DNA of 33,635 nucleotides, taken from IMG/VR virus record IMGVR_UViG_3300027791_000074, positions 1 to 33,635 of that record; one strand, given 5' to 3'. The notes beneath the pieces are model-generated. The model searched no databases. It was not told where the DNA came from and saw only the letters and a program-made list of their open reading frames with translations. Origin of the DNA: a virus. Positions 1-6,208 of this stretch are shown one piece after another. Made by a program: the position numbers and the translations under genes. Position 1 is the first letter of the stretch. Each line of letters starts with the position of its first letter.

Positions 1-25
1 TTTTATTTTTTTTTAAAAAAAGTTC

Positions 26-53
26 TTGACTTAGATGATCAAGTCTGCATGAT
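26..53 (+). promoter_or_regulatory. Promoter fused to the ATG at 61
   Basis: TTGACT (26-31), a 16-bp spacer and CATGAT (48-53). Only 7 nt separate the -10 box from the ATG at 61, so the predicted +1 is the start codon itself. No Shine-Dalgarno sequence fits. This is the first of about 21 such promoter-start fusions in the window. Confidence 0.7.
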
Positions 54-60
54 TGTGGGC

Positions 61-777
61 ATGATTAAGCCAAAAAATATATATCCACTATCTCTAGGTG
101 CAGACGCCAAAACTGTAAAAGGTCAACTATTAGGTTATGCTACAGGTATACTTTATCTAGCTCCCGTAAAAGAAGCGGGATTTGGTAACGTTTGCCCAAA
201 TGCCTCAGCGGGTTGTGCCTCTTCTTGCCTCTTTACAGCGGGACGTGCTAGAATGTCCAGTGTTCGCAAGGCCCGTATTGCTAAAACTCAACGCTTTTTC
301 AAGGAAAAAGATGCATTTCTGGCCGATATTAGCTCTGCTATCGTAAAGATGTTTAGCTATGTAAAGAAGATGGAGTACAGCTTTGCAGTTAGATTAAACG
401 GCACCAGTGATTTACCGTTTGAAAAATTCGGGATTTTTGACAAGTTCGAAGATATTACCTTTTATGATTATACCAAGTCTAAAAGAAGAATGATGGCTTA
501 TCTTAAGGGAGACATGCCAAAAAATTATTCTCTTACTTTCTCACGCAGCGAGACAAATCACGATGATTGCATGGAAGTTTTACAGGCTGGCGGCAACGTG
601 GCCGTAGTATTTGCAACTAAAAAGAAGAAAGAGTTGCCGACTGACTGGAAAGGCTTTAAGGTTGTGGATGGAGACAAATCTGATTTAAGATTTTTAGATG
701 ACAAAAACGTTATTGTTGGCTTACGTGCAAAAGGCGACGGAATTAAAGATGAAAGTGGATTTGTAGTAAAAGTATAA
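61..777 (+). CDS. GP88-like phage protein
   Basis: A 238-residue protein resembling the phage GP88 family (Pfam GP88, first named in mycobacteriophages), whose function is unknown. The N-terminal half carries the family signature: LSLGADAKTVKG at residues 10-21, a GILYLAP segment, and a cysteine cluster C45, C52, C56 followed by TAGRAR. The cysteines could bind a metal, but that is inference. An in-frame ATG at 49 lies inside the -10 box of the promoter, so the ATG at 61 is the start and the mRNA should be leaderless. The stop codon overlaps the next start (TAATG). Confidence 0.8.
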   Translation: MIKPKNIYPLSLGADAKTVKGQLLGYATGILYLAPVKEAGFGNVCPNASAGCASSCLFTAGRARMSSVRKARIAKTQRFFKEKDAFLADISSAIVKMFSYVKKMEYSFAVRLNGTSDLPFEKFGIFDKFEDITFYDYTKSKRRMMAYLKGDMPKNYSLTFSRSETNHDDCMEVLQAGGNVAVVFATKKKKELPTDWKGFKVVDGDKSDLRFLDDKNVIVGLRAKGDGIKDESGFVVKV

Positions 778-1004
778 TGAAATATAAATTAAAAATAAGT
801 GAAAACTATTTGGATCGAGAATCTGAACGGATGTTACAATATAATGGTCTATCTTTAAAAGAATGGATCGAGAAATATTGCAAAAAAAATAAAATTAAAT
901 TAAATACTGATGATGACCTGACTCTAGGTTTTAAATCAGAAAATCAATTAAACTGCTTTACACGGCGCGGAAATGGGATTTTTCCTTACTTCGAGTTTCT
1001 ATGA
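777..1004 (+). CDS. Small hypothetical protein, coupled to GP88-like gene
   Basis: 75 residues, not recognised. The ATG uses the last A of the upstream TAA stop (TAATG), so translation is probably coupled to the GP88-like gene. The protein is charged and lysine-rich in its middle, with a short aromatic C-terminus (FPYFEFL). No membrane segment or known motif is visible. Coding is supported by tight packing and phage-style overlap rather than by family recognition. Confidence 0.65.
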   Translation: MKYKLKISENYLDRESERMLQYNGLSLKEWIEKYCKKNKIKLNTDDDLTLGFKSENQLNCFTRRGNGIFPYFEFL

Positions 1005-1051
1005 CAATATTAATCCTTGTAATAATTATGTTATTCATCTTCGGGGATTAG
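1001..1051 (+). CDS. Candidate 16-residue hydrophobic microprotein
   Basis: A 16-codon frame, MTILILVIIMLFIFGD, overlapping the upstream stop as ATGA (1001-1004) and ending 2 nt before the next -35 box. Almost every residue is hydrophobic, so it would be a minimal transmembrane peptide. A similar 14-residue frame sits at 18293. Too short to prove coding from sequence alone. Confidence 0.3.
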   Translation: MTILILVIIMLFIFGD

Positions 1052-1053
1052 CC

Positions 1054-1081
1054 TTGACAAACCTAAATATATGTAAATAAT
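1054..1081 (+). promoter_or_regulatory. Promoter fused to the ATG at 1088
   Basis: Perfect TTGACA (1054-1059), a 16-bp spacer and AATAAT (1076-1081), then 6 nt to the ATG at 1088. A leaderless transcript is predicted. Confidence 0.7.
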
Positions 1082-1087
1082 AAACTT

Positions 1088-1255
1088 ATGAAATATAACC
1101 ATATGTATGACGTAGCCTTTTCTATCGAGTCAAATAACGAAGAAGAGGAGGTTACTGTAGATGAATTAATTGAGGGTCTTGAAAAGAGGGTAATTCAATT
1201 AAAGCATGAAAACGACATTGAATCCTTCGGGTATTGTGATTCTTTTGAAAATTAG
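1088..1255 (+). CDS. Small acidic phage protein
   Basis: 55 residues, below common ORF cut-offs. MYDVAFSIE at residues 6-14, then an acidic run, a V-x-V-x-E-L-I helix with a basic stretch, and a C-terminal ESFGYCDSFE. This layout matches a small, widespread phage protein family of unknown function (DVAFTVE ... ELI..LERR ... EAFGxCDTYE). The start sits 6 nt behind a perfect TTGACA promoter, and the stop is 2 nt before the next -35 box. Confidence 0.75.
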   Translation: MKYNHMYDVAFSIESNNEEEEVTVDELIEGLEKRVIQLKHENDIESFGYCDSFEN

Positions 1256-1257
1256 TC

Positions 1258-1286
1258 TTGACAGCGGTAAATAAGAATAGCAAAAT
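1258..1286 (+). promoter_or_regulatory. Promoter fused to the ATG at 1293
   Basis: TTGACA (1258-1263), a 17-bp spacer and CAAAAT (1281-1286), then 6 nt to the ATG at 1293. The spacer is 17 rather than the usual 16, and the -10 is weak. Confidence 0.6.
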
Positions 1287-1292
1287 GATCAC

Positions 1293-1838
1293 ATGAATAT
1301 ATTCGCTCTATCAACCGACCATGAAGTCGCCGCAAAATGGCACAACGACAAGCATTGCGTCAAAATGGTTACAGAAATCATGCAATGTTTATCTTGTGCT
1401 GTCATACGGCATGAGACTCCAACCGAGTTATTACCACTAAGTAAGAAGGGCACACCAGTAAAAGGTGGTTACCATCATCATCCTAGCTCTATTTGGGCGG
1501 GAAATACTAAAGGAAATTTCGAATGGTTGTGTCATCATGGCATTTCGTTAGCCAAAGAATACACAAGACGCTATAACAAGACTCATTTTTGTGAGGGTGT
1601 TATTACCAGACTCTTTTCTTTGATTGATTATATCCCAGAGGGAAACATGGAAGATTTTGCAGTTGCTATATCAGAAGACTCAGAATGTCGCAAAATAAAT
1701 AGCTTTGAAGACCTTCATCCAGTAACGAAATATAGATTATATTATAAGATTGATAAGGCACATCTGGCAAACTGGAAAGCCAACAAGCCTCATTGGTATG
1801 ATTACTCGATAGAAAAAATTATTGAAACATCAATTTAA
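1293..1838 (+). CDS. Conserved phage protein (DKHxVKMxxE family)
   Basis: 181 residues. It opens with MNIFALSTDHEVAAKWHNDKH followed by CVKMVTEIMQ, the hallmark of a phage family common in cyanophages and other marine phages. Conserved His residues follow (HHHPSSIWAG near residue 61), then an NFEWL segment and a KAHLANWKANKPHWY tail. The family is often annotated hypothetical. The His/Asp-rich N-terminus suggests metal or nucleic-acid chemistry, but that is inference. Translated from a predicted leaderless mRNA, with the next promoter immediately downstream. Confidence 0.8.
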   Translation: MNIFALSTDHEVAAKWHNDKHCVKMVTEIMQCLSCAVIRHETPTELLPLSKKGTPVKGGYHHHPSSIWAGNTKGNFEWLCHHGISLAKEYTRRYNKTHFCEGVITRLFSLIDYIPEGNMEDFAVAISEDSECRKINSFEDLHPVTKYRLYYKIDKAHLANWKANKPHWYDYSIEKIIETSI

Positions 1839-1841
1839 TGG

Positions 1842-1869
1842 TTGACAATGGGGTTAAACCCAACATACT
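1842..1869 (+). promoter_or_regulatory. Promoter fused to the ATG at 1876
   Basis: TTGACA (1842-1847), a 16-bp spacer and CATACT (1864-1869), then 6 nt to the ATG at 1876. The same CATACT -10 box recurs at 4525, 11644 and 12037. Confidence 0.75.
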
Positions 1870-1875
1870 GTAGGT

Positions 1876-2328
1876 ATGAATAAATTAACCACACCTCTCT
1901 CCGCCTTCTTAGTAGTAATAGTATTTATAATTTTTACCATCGTTGCAGGCTCGTTGCAAGGCGCAACAATAACAGATGTTATTTATGCCATAGAGAATGT
2001 TGAGTCAAATTGTAAACCTTATGCTATAAATACAAAAGAAAATGCTATTGGTTGCTTGCAAATACGACCAATTATGATTGCCGACTACAATCGGATTACT
2101 GGAGAAGATTTGTCACACGATGTTGCATACGACAGGGCAATGGCTTATATCATTGCATCCGCAATCTTTAATCATTATATGAAAGGTATTGACAAACCTA
2201 ACGCAAAGCATTTAGCTTTTATATGGAATGGTGGTGGCTCAGCTTGGAAACGAGTAAATAACCCTCAAAACGACCAGAAGCAGAAAAATCTTGAAATATA
2301 CTGGAAAAAAGTAAAAATACATTTATGA
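1876..2328 (+). CDS. Membrane-anchored lytic transglycosylase-like protein
   Basis: 150 residues. A hydrophobic N-terminal segment (about residues 8-29) is a signal anchor or signal peptide. A lysozyme-like transglycosylase domain follows: the catalytic Glu is probably E43 in ENVES, then GCLQIRP (59-65) and a FIWNGGG motif (residues 115-121) in place of the usual AYNGG. It would cleave peptidoglycan from the periplasmic side. It is far from the holin-like gene at 29.4 kb, so it may be an early muralytic protein rather than the main endolysin. Its stop overlaps the next start (ATGA). Confidence 0.75.
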   Translation: MNKLTTPLSAFLVVIVFIIFTIVAGSLQGATITDVIYAIENVESNCKPYAINTKENAIGCLQIRPIMIADYNRITGEDLSHDVAYDRAMAYIIASAIFNHYMKGIDKPNAKHLAFIWNGGGSAWKRVNNPQNDQKQKNLEIYWKKVKIHL

Positions 2329-2498
2329 ACAAAGAGTCAAAAAAGATTGAAGAAGCAATTGAATATGCAGATGCCAAAGTCGCACAAAGAATGGGCGATT
2401 CAAGATGGACGGAAACAGATGGCACAGAGCATTATACAGACAGAGCACAAGATTTGTTTAACAAATACTATGATAGCTTTCAAAGACTAATAATATAA
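2325..2498 (+). CDS. Small hypothetical protein
   Basis: 57 residues, not recognised. It starts at an ATGA overlap with the transglycosylase-like gene, so it is translationally coupled. The sequence is charged and mostly helical (KKIEEAIEYADAKVAQRMG), with an acidic and polar centre. It ends 12 nt before tRNA-Lys. It could be a cytosolic partner of the membrane enzyme, but nothing in the sequence proves it. Confidence 0.6.
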   Translation: MNKESKKIEEAIEYADAKVAQRMGDSRWTETDGTEHYTDRAQDLFNKYYDSFQRLII

Positions 2499-2510
2499 AT
2501 TAAAATTTAC

Positions 2511-2586
2511 GCATCCTTAGCTCAATCGGTAGAGCAGTTGACTTTTAATCAATTGGTTCTGGGTTCAAGTCCCAGAGGATGTACCA
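2511..2586 (+). tRNA. tRNA-Lys (UUU)
   Basis: A full cloverleaf of 76 nt with encoded CCA. Acceptor GCATCCT/AGGATGT (first pair G-U), D arm GCTC/GAGC, anticodon loop CTTTTAA giving UUU, T arm CTGGG/CCCAG with loop TTCAAGT. AAA codons are abundant in this AT-rich phage, so it plausibly supports phage codon use. Confidence 0.96.
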
Positions 2587-2592
2587 TACTTA

Positions 2593-2669
2593 GCCCCTAT
2601 CGTCTAGTCTGGTTAGGACACCGCGTTTTCATCGCGTCAACCACGGTTCGAATCCGTGTAGGGGTGCCA
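2593..2669 (+). tRNA. tRNA-Glu (UUC)
   Basis: A cloverleaf of 77 nt with encoded CCA, 6 nt after tRNA-Lys. Acceptor GCCCCTA/TAGGGGT, D arm GTCT/GGAC, anticodon loop TTTTCAT giving UUC, T loop TTCGAAT. The anticodon stem has one mismatch at its outer pair. It reads GAA, frequent in the small acidic proteins nearby. A T-rich stretch follows. Confidence 0.95.
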
Positions 2670-2686
2670 TTTTTTTTAAAAAGATC

Positions 2687-2714
2687 TTGACACAACCACA
2701 ATCTTCAACATTAT
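2687..2714 (+). promoter_or_regulatory. Promoter fused to the ATG at 2722
   Basis: TTGACA (2687-2692), a 16-bp spacer and CATTAT (2709-2714), then 7 nt to the ATG at 2722. Confidence 0.7.
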
Positions 2715-2721
2715 AGATAAC

Positions 2722-3039
2722 ATGAATGCAGAAAAAGTAAAAAGCTTTATTAGAAATAAATGCCTTAAAGCAGTCGAGGCAAAGCCCAATGAGGATGGTA
2801 TCCTTGTTTTAAGTCGCGATGAAAACGATGCATACTCAAGTGTTAAGAGTAGGTGGGAAGGCTTTTACAAATCATGTGAATTCTGGAACTGGAACTACGG
2901 ATATGCCGAAGTAGCCAAAGATATTATAGATAACTACGGTGAATGGGAGAGGAAAGACCTATATGAGTTTATTAACTTCTACTTCGAGGATGATAAGTAT
3001 TCTGGGGAAATAGACCAAATAATTGAAGTTTTTGAATAA
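2722..3039 (+). CDS. Hypothetical acidic protein
   Basis: 105 residues, not recognised. Rich in Glu, Asp and aromatic residues (EGFYKSCEFWNWNYGYAEV in the middle, YEFINFYFEDDKY near the end). No metal or nucleotide motif is visible. It is transcribed alone from a fused promoter, and the next promoter starts 5 nt after its stop. Small size and acidity fit a host-takeover type early protein, but this is inference from position. Confidence 0.7.
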   Translation: MNAEKVKSFIRNKCLKAVEAKPNEDGILVLSRDENDAYSSVKSRWEGFYKSCEFWNWNYGYAEVAKDIIDNYGEWERKDLYEFINFYFEDDKYSGEIDQIIEVFE

Positions 3040-3044
3040 AATAG

Positions 3045-3072
3045 TTGACAACTTCAATAAAATCCGTATTAT
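3045..3072 (+). promoter_or_regulatory. Promoter with a 31-nt leader
   Basis: TTGACA (3045-3050), a 16-bp spacer and TATTAT (3067-3072). The first ATG of the downstream gene is at 3110, so this mRNA has a leader of about 31 nt, A-rich and without a Shine-Dalgarno motif, ending in AATATATTATG. Confidence 0.7.
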
Positions 3073-3109
3073 GTGTAAATAGTAGTTCACAAGTAAAAAA
3101 AAATATATT

Positions 3110-3244
3110 ATGAAATATGTAACAACAGCAATCAACTGGGTGAAAGCCAATAAAAAGAAAACAGTAATCGGACTCGTAGTCGCACTAGTCGTATTAAACC
3201 TATTAGGTGTAATCGGTGGTGGCTCCGCAGTAATCGCAGAATAA
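3110..3244 (+). CDS. Small single-pass membrane protein
   Basis: 44 residues. A basic segment NKKKTV (residues 14-19) precedes one transmembrane helix (about 19-38, VIGLVVALVVLNLLGVIGGG). The positive-inside rule puts the N-terminus in the cytoplasm. The start context is AATATATTATG. It is followed after 2 nt by another membrane protein gene, suggesting the two are made together. Function unknown. Confidence 0.65.
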   Translation: MKYVTTAINWVKANKKKTVIGLVVALVVLNLLGVIGGGSAVIAE

Positions 3245-3246
3245 CC

Positions 3247-3447
3247 ATGATCATAGAAATCTTACTAATCCTCGCAGGCTTTATTGCAGGTATCTTAGTT
3301 GCTCGTAACAACGCAACAAAAGTTAACCGCGCAGTTGAAGATGTGGCTGAACTTTATGAAAAAGCTCAAGCAGAAATTGCTGAACTTAAAACTAAAGCTC
3401 AAAAGCCCGCGAAAAAGACCACAAAAAAGCCGACCAAAAAGTCGTAA
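3247..3447 (+). CDS. Membrane-anchored coiled-coil protein with Lys-rich tail
   Basis: 66 residues in three parts: an N-terminal transmembrane helix (2-19, IIEILLILAGFIAGILVA), a helix with heptad-like pattern (25-50), and a basic tail of Lys, Pro and Thr repeats (KKTTKKPTKKS). The tail could contact nucleic acid or acidic lipids at the membrane. It begins 2 nt after the stop of the 44-residue membrane protein, so the pair is an operon. No family recognised. Confidence 0.7.
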   Translation: MIIEILLILAGFIAGILVARNNATKVNRAVEDVAELYEKAQAEIAELKTKAQKPAKKTTKKPTKKS

Positions 3448-3669
3448 TCGTTCTTTGCAATTTTGCAAATAATATAAAATACTATTCGCGAGGGTAACAT
3501 TTTCGGATGCCTCGTGGTAAAGCCCAACTCAATCGAGATAGAAGCATGTGCAAATATGTGATAAGGGTGTGTTAGGTTTTATATTATACTATTTGTCTTG
3601 AATGGATGGAATCATGTATGAGAAAATAATTTTGTTAATTAAATTATTTAGAAGATGTGAACTTCATTC
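3448..3669 (+). other. Non-coding stretch with stem-loops
   Basis: No convincing ORF. A perfect 7-bp inverted repeat TTTGCAA/TTGCAAA (3454-3469) follows the upstream stop without a T-run. A 7-bp stem CGCGAGG/CCTCGTG (3487-3493 with 3510-3516, one G-U) encloses a 16-nt loop. The unusual GC content of 3487-3530 against AT-rich flanks suggests RNA structure. It could be the 3' UTR of the membrane-protein operon or a separate small RNA. Confidence 0.35.
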
Positions 3670-3698
3670 TTGACAAATAACATCTTAAAGAGTAGCTT
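3670..3698 (+). promoter_or_regulatory. Promoter without a downstream ORF
   Basis: Perfect TTGACA (3670-3675), a 17-bp spacer and TAGCTT (3693-3698). No start codon with a usable frame follows, so it likely drives the candidate RNA at 3705-3943. Confidence 0.5.
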
Positions 3699-3704
3699 GT
3701 TTGG

Positions 3705-3943
3705 ATTGATTAATATTAATTAATATCAGTCTTAGAGTCTTGGCTTGAGGCGGTCAATTGATAATAACTCGGAAATAATGCCTTATTTTTCTGCAGAAGC
3801 CCAAACAAAAAGGGCAAATAAATAGGAGGTAATTACCTCGCCTAGGCTGACGAGCCTTGGAAACACAAAAAGAGAAGACGGCAGTCTGAGGGAGGTGATC
3901 AACCCCAAGAAAAAAAGGAGGCATCCATTGATCATATTTTTTT
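3705..3943 (+). ncRNA. Candidate small RNA with three Shine-Dalgarno-like motifs
   Basis: About 240 nt without a + strand gene, bounded by a TTGACA promoter and by a stem TGATCAA/TTGATCA (3896-3902 with 3928-3934) followed by a seven-T run (3937-3943), which looks like a terminator. Inside are a stem AGGCT/AGCCT (3844-3857), a 14-nt palindrome GAGGTAATTACCTC (3826-3839), and three anti-SD-complementary motifs: AGGAGGT (3824-3830), GGAGGTGATC (3891-3900, 10-nt complement of the usual 16S 3' end) and AAAGGAGG (3914-3921). Most phage genes here lack Shine-Dalgarno sites, so the clustering is odd. Function unknown. Confidence 0.4.
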
Positions 3944-3952
3944 AGAAAAGTA

Positions 3953-3980
3953 TTGACAGATGTAATTAAAGATACATAGT
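3953..3980 (+). promoter_or_regulatory. Promoter fused to the ATG at 3988
   Basis: TTGACA (3953-3958), a 16-bp spacer and CATAGT (3975-3980), then 7 nt to the ATG at 3988. Confidence 0.7.
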
Positions 3981-3987
3981 TATCGCT

Positions 3988-4170
3988 ATGAAAATCACAA
4001 TCACACAAAAACAACACTACGGGACTTACTACTTTTATCCTAACTGCGACAATTCTGAACTGTTTATAAAACTAACTGGCAGAAAAACCTTGACATTCGA
4101 TGATATCAAAGTTATCAAAGGTTTAGGCTATGAAGTCGAGGTCGCTCAAGAAAGCGTTGTTAAATTTTAA
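3988..4170 (+). CDS. Small conserved phage protein (MKITI...FYPxC family)
   Basis: 60 residues. The arrangement MKITITQKQ, YGTYYFYPNCDNS, TGRKTLTFDDIKVIKGLGYEV matches a small protein seen in many phages (start MKITIxQK, then a FYPxCxN segment and KTLT...LGxE/I-V). Function unknown. Monocistronic: fused promoter upstream, terminator-like hairpin at 4198-4235. A predicted leaderless mRNA begins at the ATG. Confidence 0.75.
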   Translation: MKITITQKQHYGTYYFYPNCDNSELFIKLTGRKTLTFDDIKVIKGLGYEVEVAQESVVKF

Positions 4171-4197
4171 TCTATACTTTTGGTGTAGTCTAGGTTC

Positions 4198-4235
4198 CCG
4201 ATAATCCTTTGTGGTGAGAAAATCGGTTTTTTTTT
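4198..4235 (+). terminator. Weak intrinsic terminator
   Basis: CCGAT (4198-4202) pairs with ATCGG (4222-4226) around a 19-nt loop and is followed by nine T. Stem short and loop long, so efficiency is uncertain. Confidence 0.5.
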
Positions 4236-4251
4236 ATTAAATAATATACTT

Positions 4252-4506
4252 ATGAATGAAATAACTGAAATTACCTGCTCTGCCGTCGATGAGGCCGTAA
4301 AAAAATTAAATAAAATAAGACTTAATAATAAGGATTCGTGGGTATTTGCTTTTGTAAATCTGAACGGCCTAGAATTTAAATTTAAATTTTATAACACCTA
4401 TATTCAGATTGCTGAAAATCCAGATGGCTTGCGTGGCAACGCAGGTATGGAAATGGATGTTGGACAATTTAAATCTTATTTACTTAATTTTTTAAAAAAG
4501 GCTTGA
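4252..4506 (+). CDS. Hypothetical protein
   Basis: 84 residues, not recognised. Mixed alpha/beta composition: a charged N-terminal helix (VDEAVKKLNKIRLNNK), then beta-like segments (WVFAFVNLNGLEFKFKFYNTYIQI) and a C-terminal MEMDVGQFKSYLLNFLKKA. The stop TGA (4504-4506) is inside the TTGACA of the next promoter. The start follows an AT-rich AATATACTTATG context without a Shine-Dalgarno motif. Confidence 0.7.
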   Translation: MNEITEITCSAVDEAVKKLNKIRLNNKDSWVFAFVNLNGLEFKFKFYNTYIQIAENPDGLRGNAGMEMDVGQFKSYLLNFLKKA

Positions 4507-4530
4507 CAAAAGAATTATGGTGTGCATACT
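4503..4530 (+). promoter_or_regulatory. Promoter whose -35 contains the upstream stop codon
   Basis: TTGACA (4503-4508), a 16-bp spacer and CATACT (4525-4530), then 10 nt to the ATG at 4541. The TGA of the -35 box is the stop codon of the preceding gene. Confidence 0.75.
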
Positions 4531-4540
4531 GATAAGCACC

Positions 4541-4942
4541 ATGACTAAACTATATCAAAAACTAGCCAAAGAGTCCAATGCACTCAACGAATACAACGAC
4601 TGTGCCGTAAAGGCCATAGCAATCGTTTGCAACATCAAGTATAAAGAAGCTTGGAGCCTAGCCAAAAAATTTGGCAGACGTCCTCGTGGGAGAACAAACT
4701 CTCTCAATGTCACCTACCCTGCGATCAAATCGAAGGGGTTCGACTGCACTCAGTTGGAGAATCATAAGATGAACAAGGCTAAGACCATCAGAGGTCTCAA
4801 GGCTTTGATCCCATCAAGGGGAGTGTTCCTAGTCTTCGTCAGAGGTCACATACTCGCCGTAAGAGGTGGAGAGATTCACGACTGGACTGAAGATCGTTGC
4901 CATCGAATCCAACTAATTGTAAGAGTGTCAAAAAAAGCTTGA
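4541..4942 (+). CDS. Papain-fold-like phage protein
   Basis: 133 residues. NDCAVKAIAI has Cys21 at the start of a helix. FVRGHILAVRGG has His103, and EIHDWTED has Asp114. The order Cys, His, Asp with this spacing resembles small papain-like/C39-like folds, and the whole layout is familiar from phage proteins of unknown function. Peptidase activity is an inference from these residues only. An earlier in-frame ATG at 4517 lies inside the promoter spacer, so 4541 is chosen. The stop TGA lies in the next -35 box. Confidence 0.75.
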   Translation: MTKLYQKLAKESNALNEYNDCAVKAIAIVCNIKYKEAWSLAKKFGRRPRGRTNSLNVTYPAIKSKGFDCTQLENHKMNKAKTIRGLKALIPSRGVFLVFVRGHILAVRGGEIHDWTEDRCHRIQLIVRVSKKA

Positions 4943-4966
4943 CAAACGCTAGAAAGTCCACAGTAT
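4939..4966 (+). promoter_or_regulatory. Promoter whose -35 contains the upstream stop codon
   Basis: TTGACA (4939-4944), a 16-bp spacer and CAGTAT (4961-4966). The TGA at 4940-4942 ends the preceding gene. The downstream ATG is at 5002, giving a leader of about 30 nt with a weak AAAGGA motif 8 nt before the ATG. Confidence 0.65.
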
Positions 4967-5001
4967 GGACTAAACATTATTAACTCAACCAAAGGAAAAC
5001 T

Positions 5002-5583
5002 ATGCCAAACTGGTGTCACACAGATATAATTATAAGAGGAACCGCGAAAGATATCAAATGGGTATCTGATTTAATTCAAAAACATAATGATCGCAAAGAA
5101 GACTCAATGGGATTCTTTGAAACAATTATTCCATCTCCTAATTGGGATAAGACACCCAACGAAGATGGGGAGTTGCCTGTTCCTGATCCTGCTAGGGATG
5201 CAGATGGCAACATCACTTTTATGTTTAGCAAGTTTCCAGCTACTGGAAGGAATGATGATAGGTGGTATGATTGGAACATTAACAACTGGGGAACTAAATG
5301 GGAAGTAGGCGAAATAGAGGTAACTGACTCAAGCGATACTGAACTCTATATGTATTTTGATACCGCTTGGAGTCCTGTTATTCCTATTTTTGATAAGCTA
5401 GTTGAGCGTGGCTTGGATGTCGAAGCTGAATTCAAGGATGAAGGTTGGATGTTCGCAGGTAAATATGATAATGGGGAGGTAGAAGATTATAAAATTGAAT
5501 TCGTTGAAAGAGATGAAGACGACGACGAATATACTGAAGTCGTCGTTTATTCAAAGGAATATCCTGAAGGAGAATATCATTAA
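5002..5583 (+). CDS. DUF1281/Api92-like protein (YubB ferredoxin-like fold)
   Basis: 193 residues. It opens with MPNWCHTDIIIRG, the hallmark of the DUF1281/Api92-like family found on phages and plasmids, then FFETIIPSP near residue 38. A central WYDWNINNWGTKW and TAWSPVIPIFDKL near residue 125 complete the family pattern. The domain has a ferredoxin-like fold of unknown role. The C-terminus is extremely acidic. This gene has a real leader and a weak Shine-Dalgarno-like AAAGGA, unlike most neighbours. Confidence 0.85.
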   Translation: MPNWCHTDIIIRGTAKDIKWVSDLIQKHNDRKEDSMGFFETIIPSPNWDKTPNEDGELPVPDPARDADGNITFMFSKFPATGRNDDRWYDWNINNWGTKWEVGEIEVTDSSDTELYMYFDTAWSPVIPIFDKLVERGLDVEAEFKDEGWMFAGKYDNGEVEDYKIEFVERDEDDDEYTEVVVYSKEYPEGEYH

Positions 5584-5621
5584 AAAATTCTAGGGAGAGG
5601 GATTAATTTCTCTAAATAATT

Positions 5622-5783
5622 ATGACTACAAGAGAAAGAATGAAAGCTTGGGAGGATCTTGGCTTACCAAAACCAGACTGGGAAACGTTCAAGAGGATGC
5701 TGCCGTTCTGTAATAATAATTCATTATTAGTTCGGACACTGTGGCTGAAAAAGAATTCAAAAAAAGGTGAACAAAAGCCTTGA
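5622..5783 (+). CDS. Small basic hypothetical protein
   Basis: 53 residues, not recognised. Basic, with MTTRERMKAWEDLGLPKPDW then a WLKKNSKKGEQK tail. The start has the AATAATTATG context typical of downstream operon genes here, so it is probably co-transcribed with the DUF1281-like gene 38 nt upstream. The stop TGA (5781-5783) lies within the -35 TTGACA of the next promoter, which supports the frame being real. Confidence 0.6.
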   Translation: MTTRERMKAWEDLGLPKPDWETFKRMLPFCNNNSLLVRTLWLKKNSKKGEQKP

Positions 5784-5807
5784 CATATGCAAAAAGAGTA
5801 TCATGCT
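5780..5807 (+). promoter_or_regulatory. Promoter whose -35 contains the upstream stop codon
   Basis: TTGACA (5780-5785), a 16-bp spacer and CATGCT (5802-5807). The downstream ATG is at 5845, so a leader of about 31 nt is expected, containing the AACCACA stretch found in several leaders here. Confidence 0.65.
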
Positions 5808-5844
5808 AACGATCTCTTAATACAAACCACATAGAACACACATT

Positions 5845-6147
5845 ATGAACAACGAAACCATGCAACAACTATTCAAGGTATCATCAACCGAGCCACACAC
5901 GATGGAACTTATAGAACGTCCAGAGCTTTTCGGTTGGCAAAAGATTTTCAACTTCGAAAACGGCTATGGTGCTTCAGTAGTCTCACATGATTCTTCGTAT
6001 GGCTTAGAGCTTGCGTTGATGGATGATACTGGACACATAGCTCAACACCCAGACATTACAGATGATGTCGTAGGATTTCTTAATGCCGATAGTGCTAACG
6101 ACTTGCTACAAAAAATTTCAAAACTTGAAGTGTGTTCATGTGTATAG
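5845..6147 (+). CDS. Conserved small phage protein (GYGASVV family)
   Basis: 100 residues. The central NFENGYGASVVSHDSSYG ELAL and C-terminal ITDDVVGFLNADSANDLLQKI match a small protein repeatedly seen in phages and of unknown function. No catalytic motif is visible. It has its own promoter with a short SD-less leader. A strong hairpin begins 2 nt after the stop, and the tmRNA-like RNA follows. Confidence 0.75.
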   Translation: MNNETMQQLFKVSSTEPHTMELIERPELFGWQKIFNFENGYGASVVSHDSSYGLELALMDDTGHIAQHPDITDDVVGFLNADSANDLLQKISKLEVCSCV

Positions 6148-6149
6148 CA

Positions 6150-6181
6150 GTCGTCTCGCCTTGTGGTTAGGGCGGGGCGAC
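6150..6181 (+). other. 11-bp stem-loop between a gene and the tmRNA-like RNA
   Basis: GTCGTCTCGCC (6150-6160) pairs with GGCGGGGCGAC (6171-6181) across 11 bp with two G-U pairs and a 10-nt loop. No T-run follows, so it may act as an attenuator, a 3' end stabiliser or a processing signal for the downstream RNA rather than a terminator. Confidence 0.55.
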
Positions 6182-6208
6182 ATTACACAAATATAGAATA
6201 ATTTATAG

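Noticed and set aside
1293-1838. T4 endonuclease V-like pyrimidine dimer glycosylase
   Set aside because: The DKHxVKM signature belongs to a different phage family. The catalytic N-terminal Thr-Arg of endonuclease V is absent.
2511-2669. tRNA genes as a phage attachment site
   Set aside because: Both tRNAs are complete, are followed by phage promoters, and no repeated tRNA 3' end is visible in the window.
3754-4017. 87-residue ORF on the - strand
   Set aside because: It runs against the candidate RNA, a promoter and the start of the conserved 60-residue gene, has no start signal, and its sequence looks like chance translation of structured RNA.
4517-4540. Upstream in-frame ATG for the papain-fold-like gene
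   Set aside because: It lies in the spacer of the promoter, so it cannot be on the mRNA. The ATG at 4541 keeps the family's N-terminus.
6150-6181. tRNA gene suggested by TGTGGTTAGG
   Set aside because: Only a single long hairpin forms. There is no T arm or CCA end.
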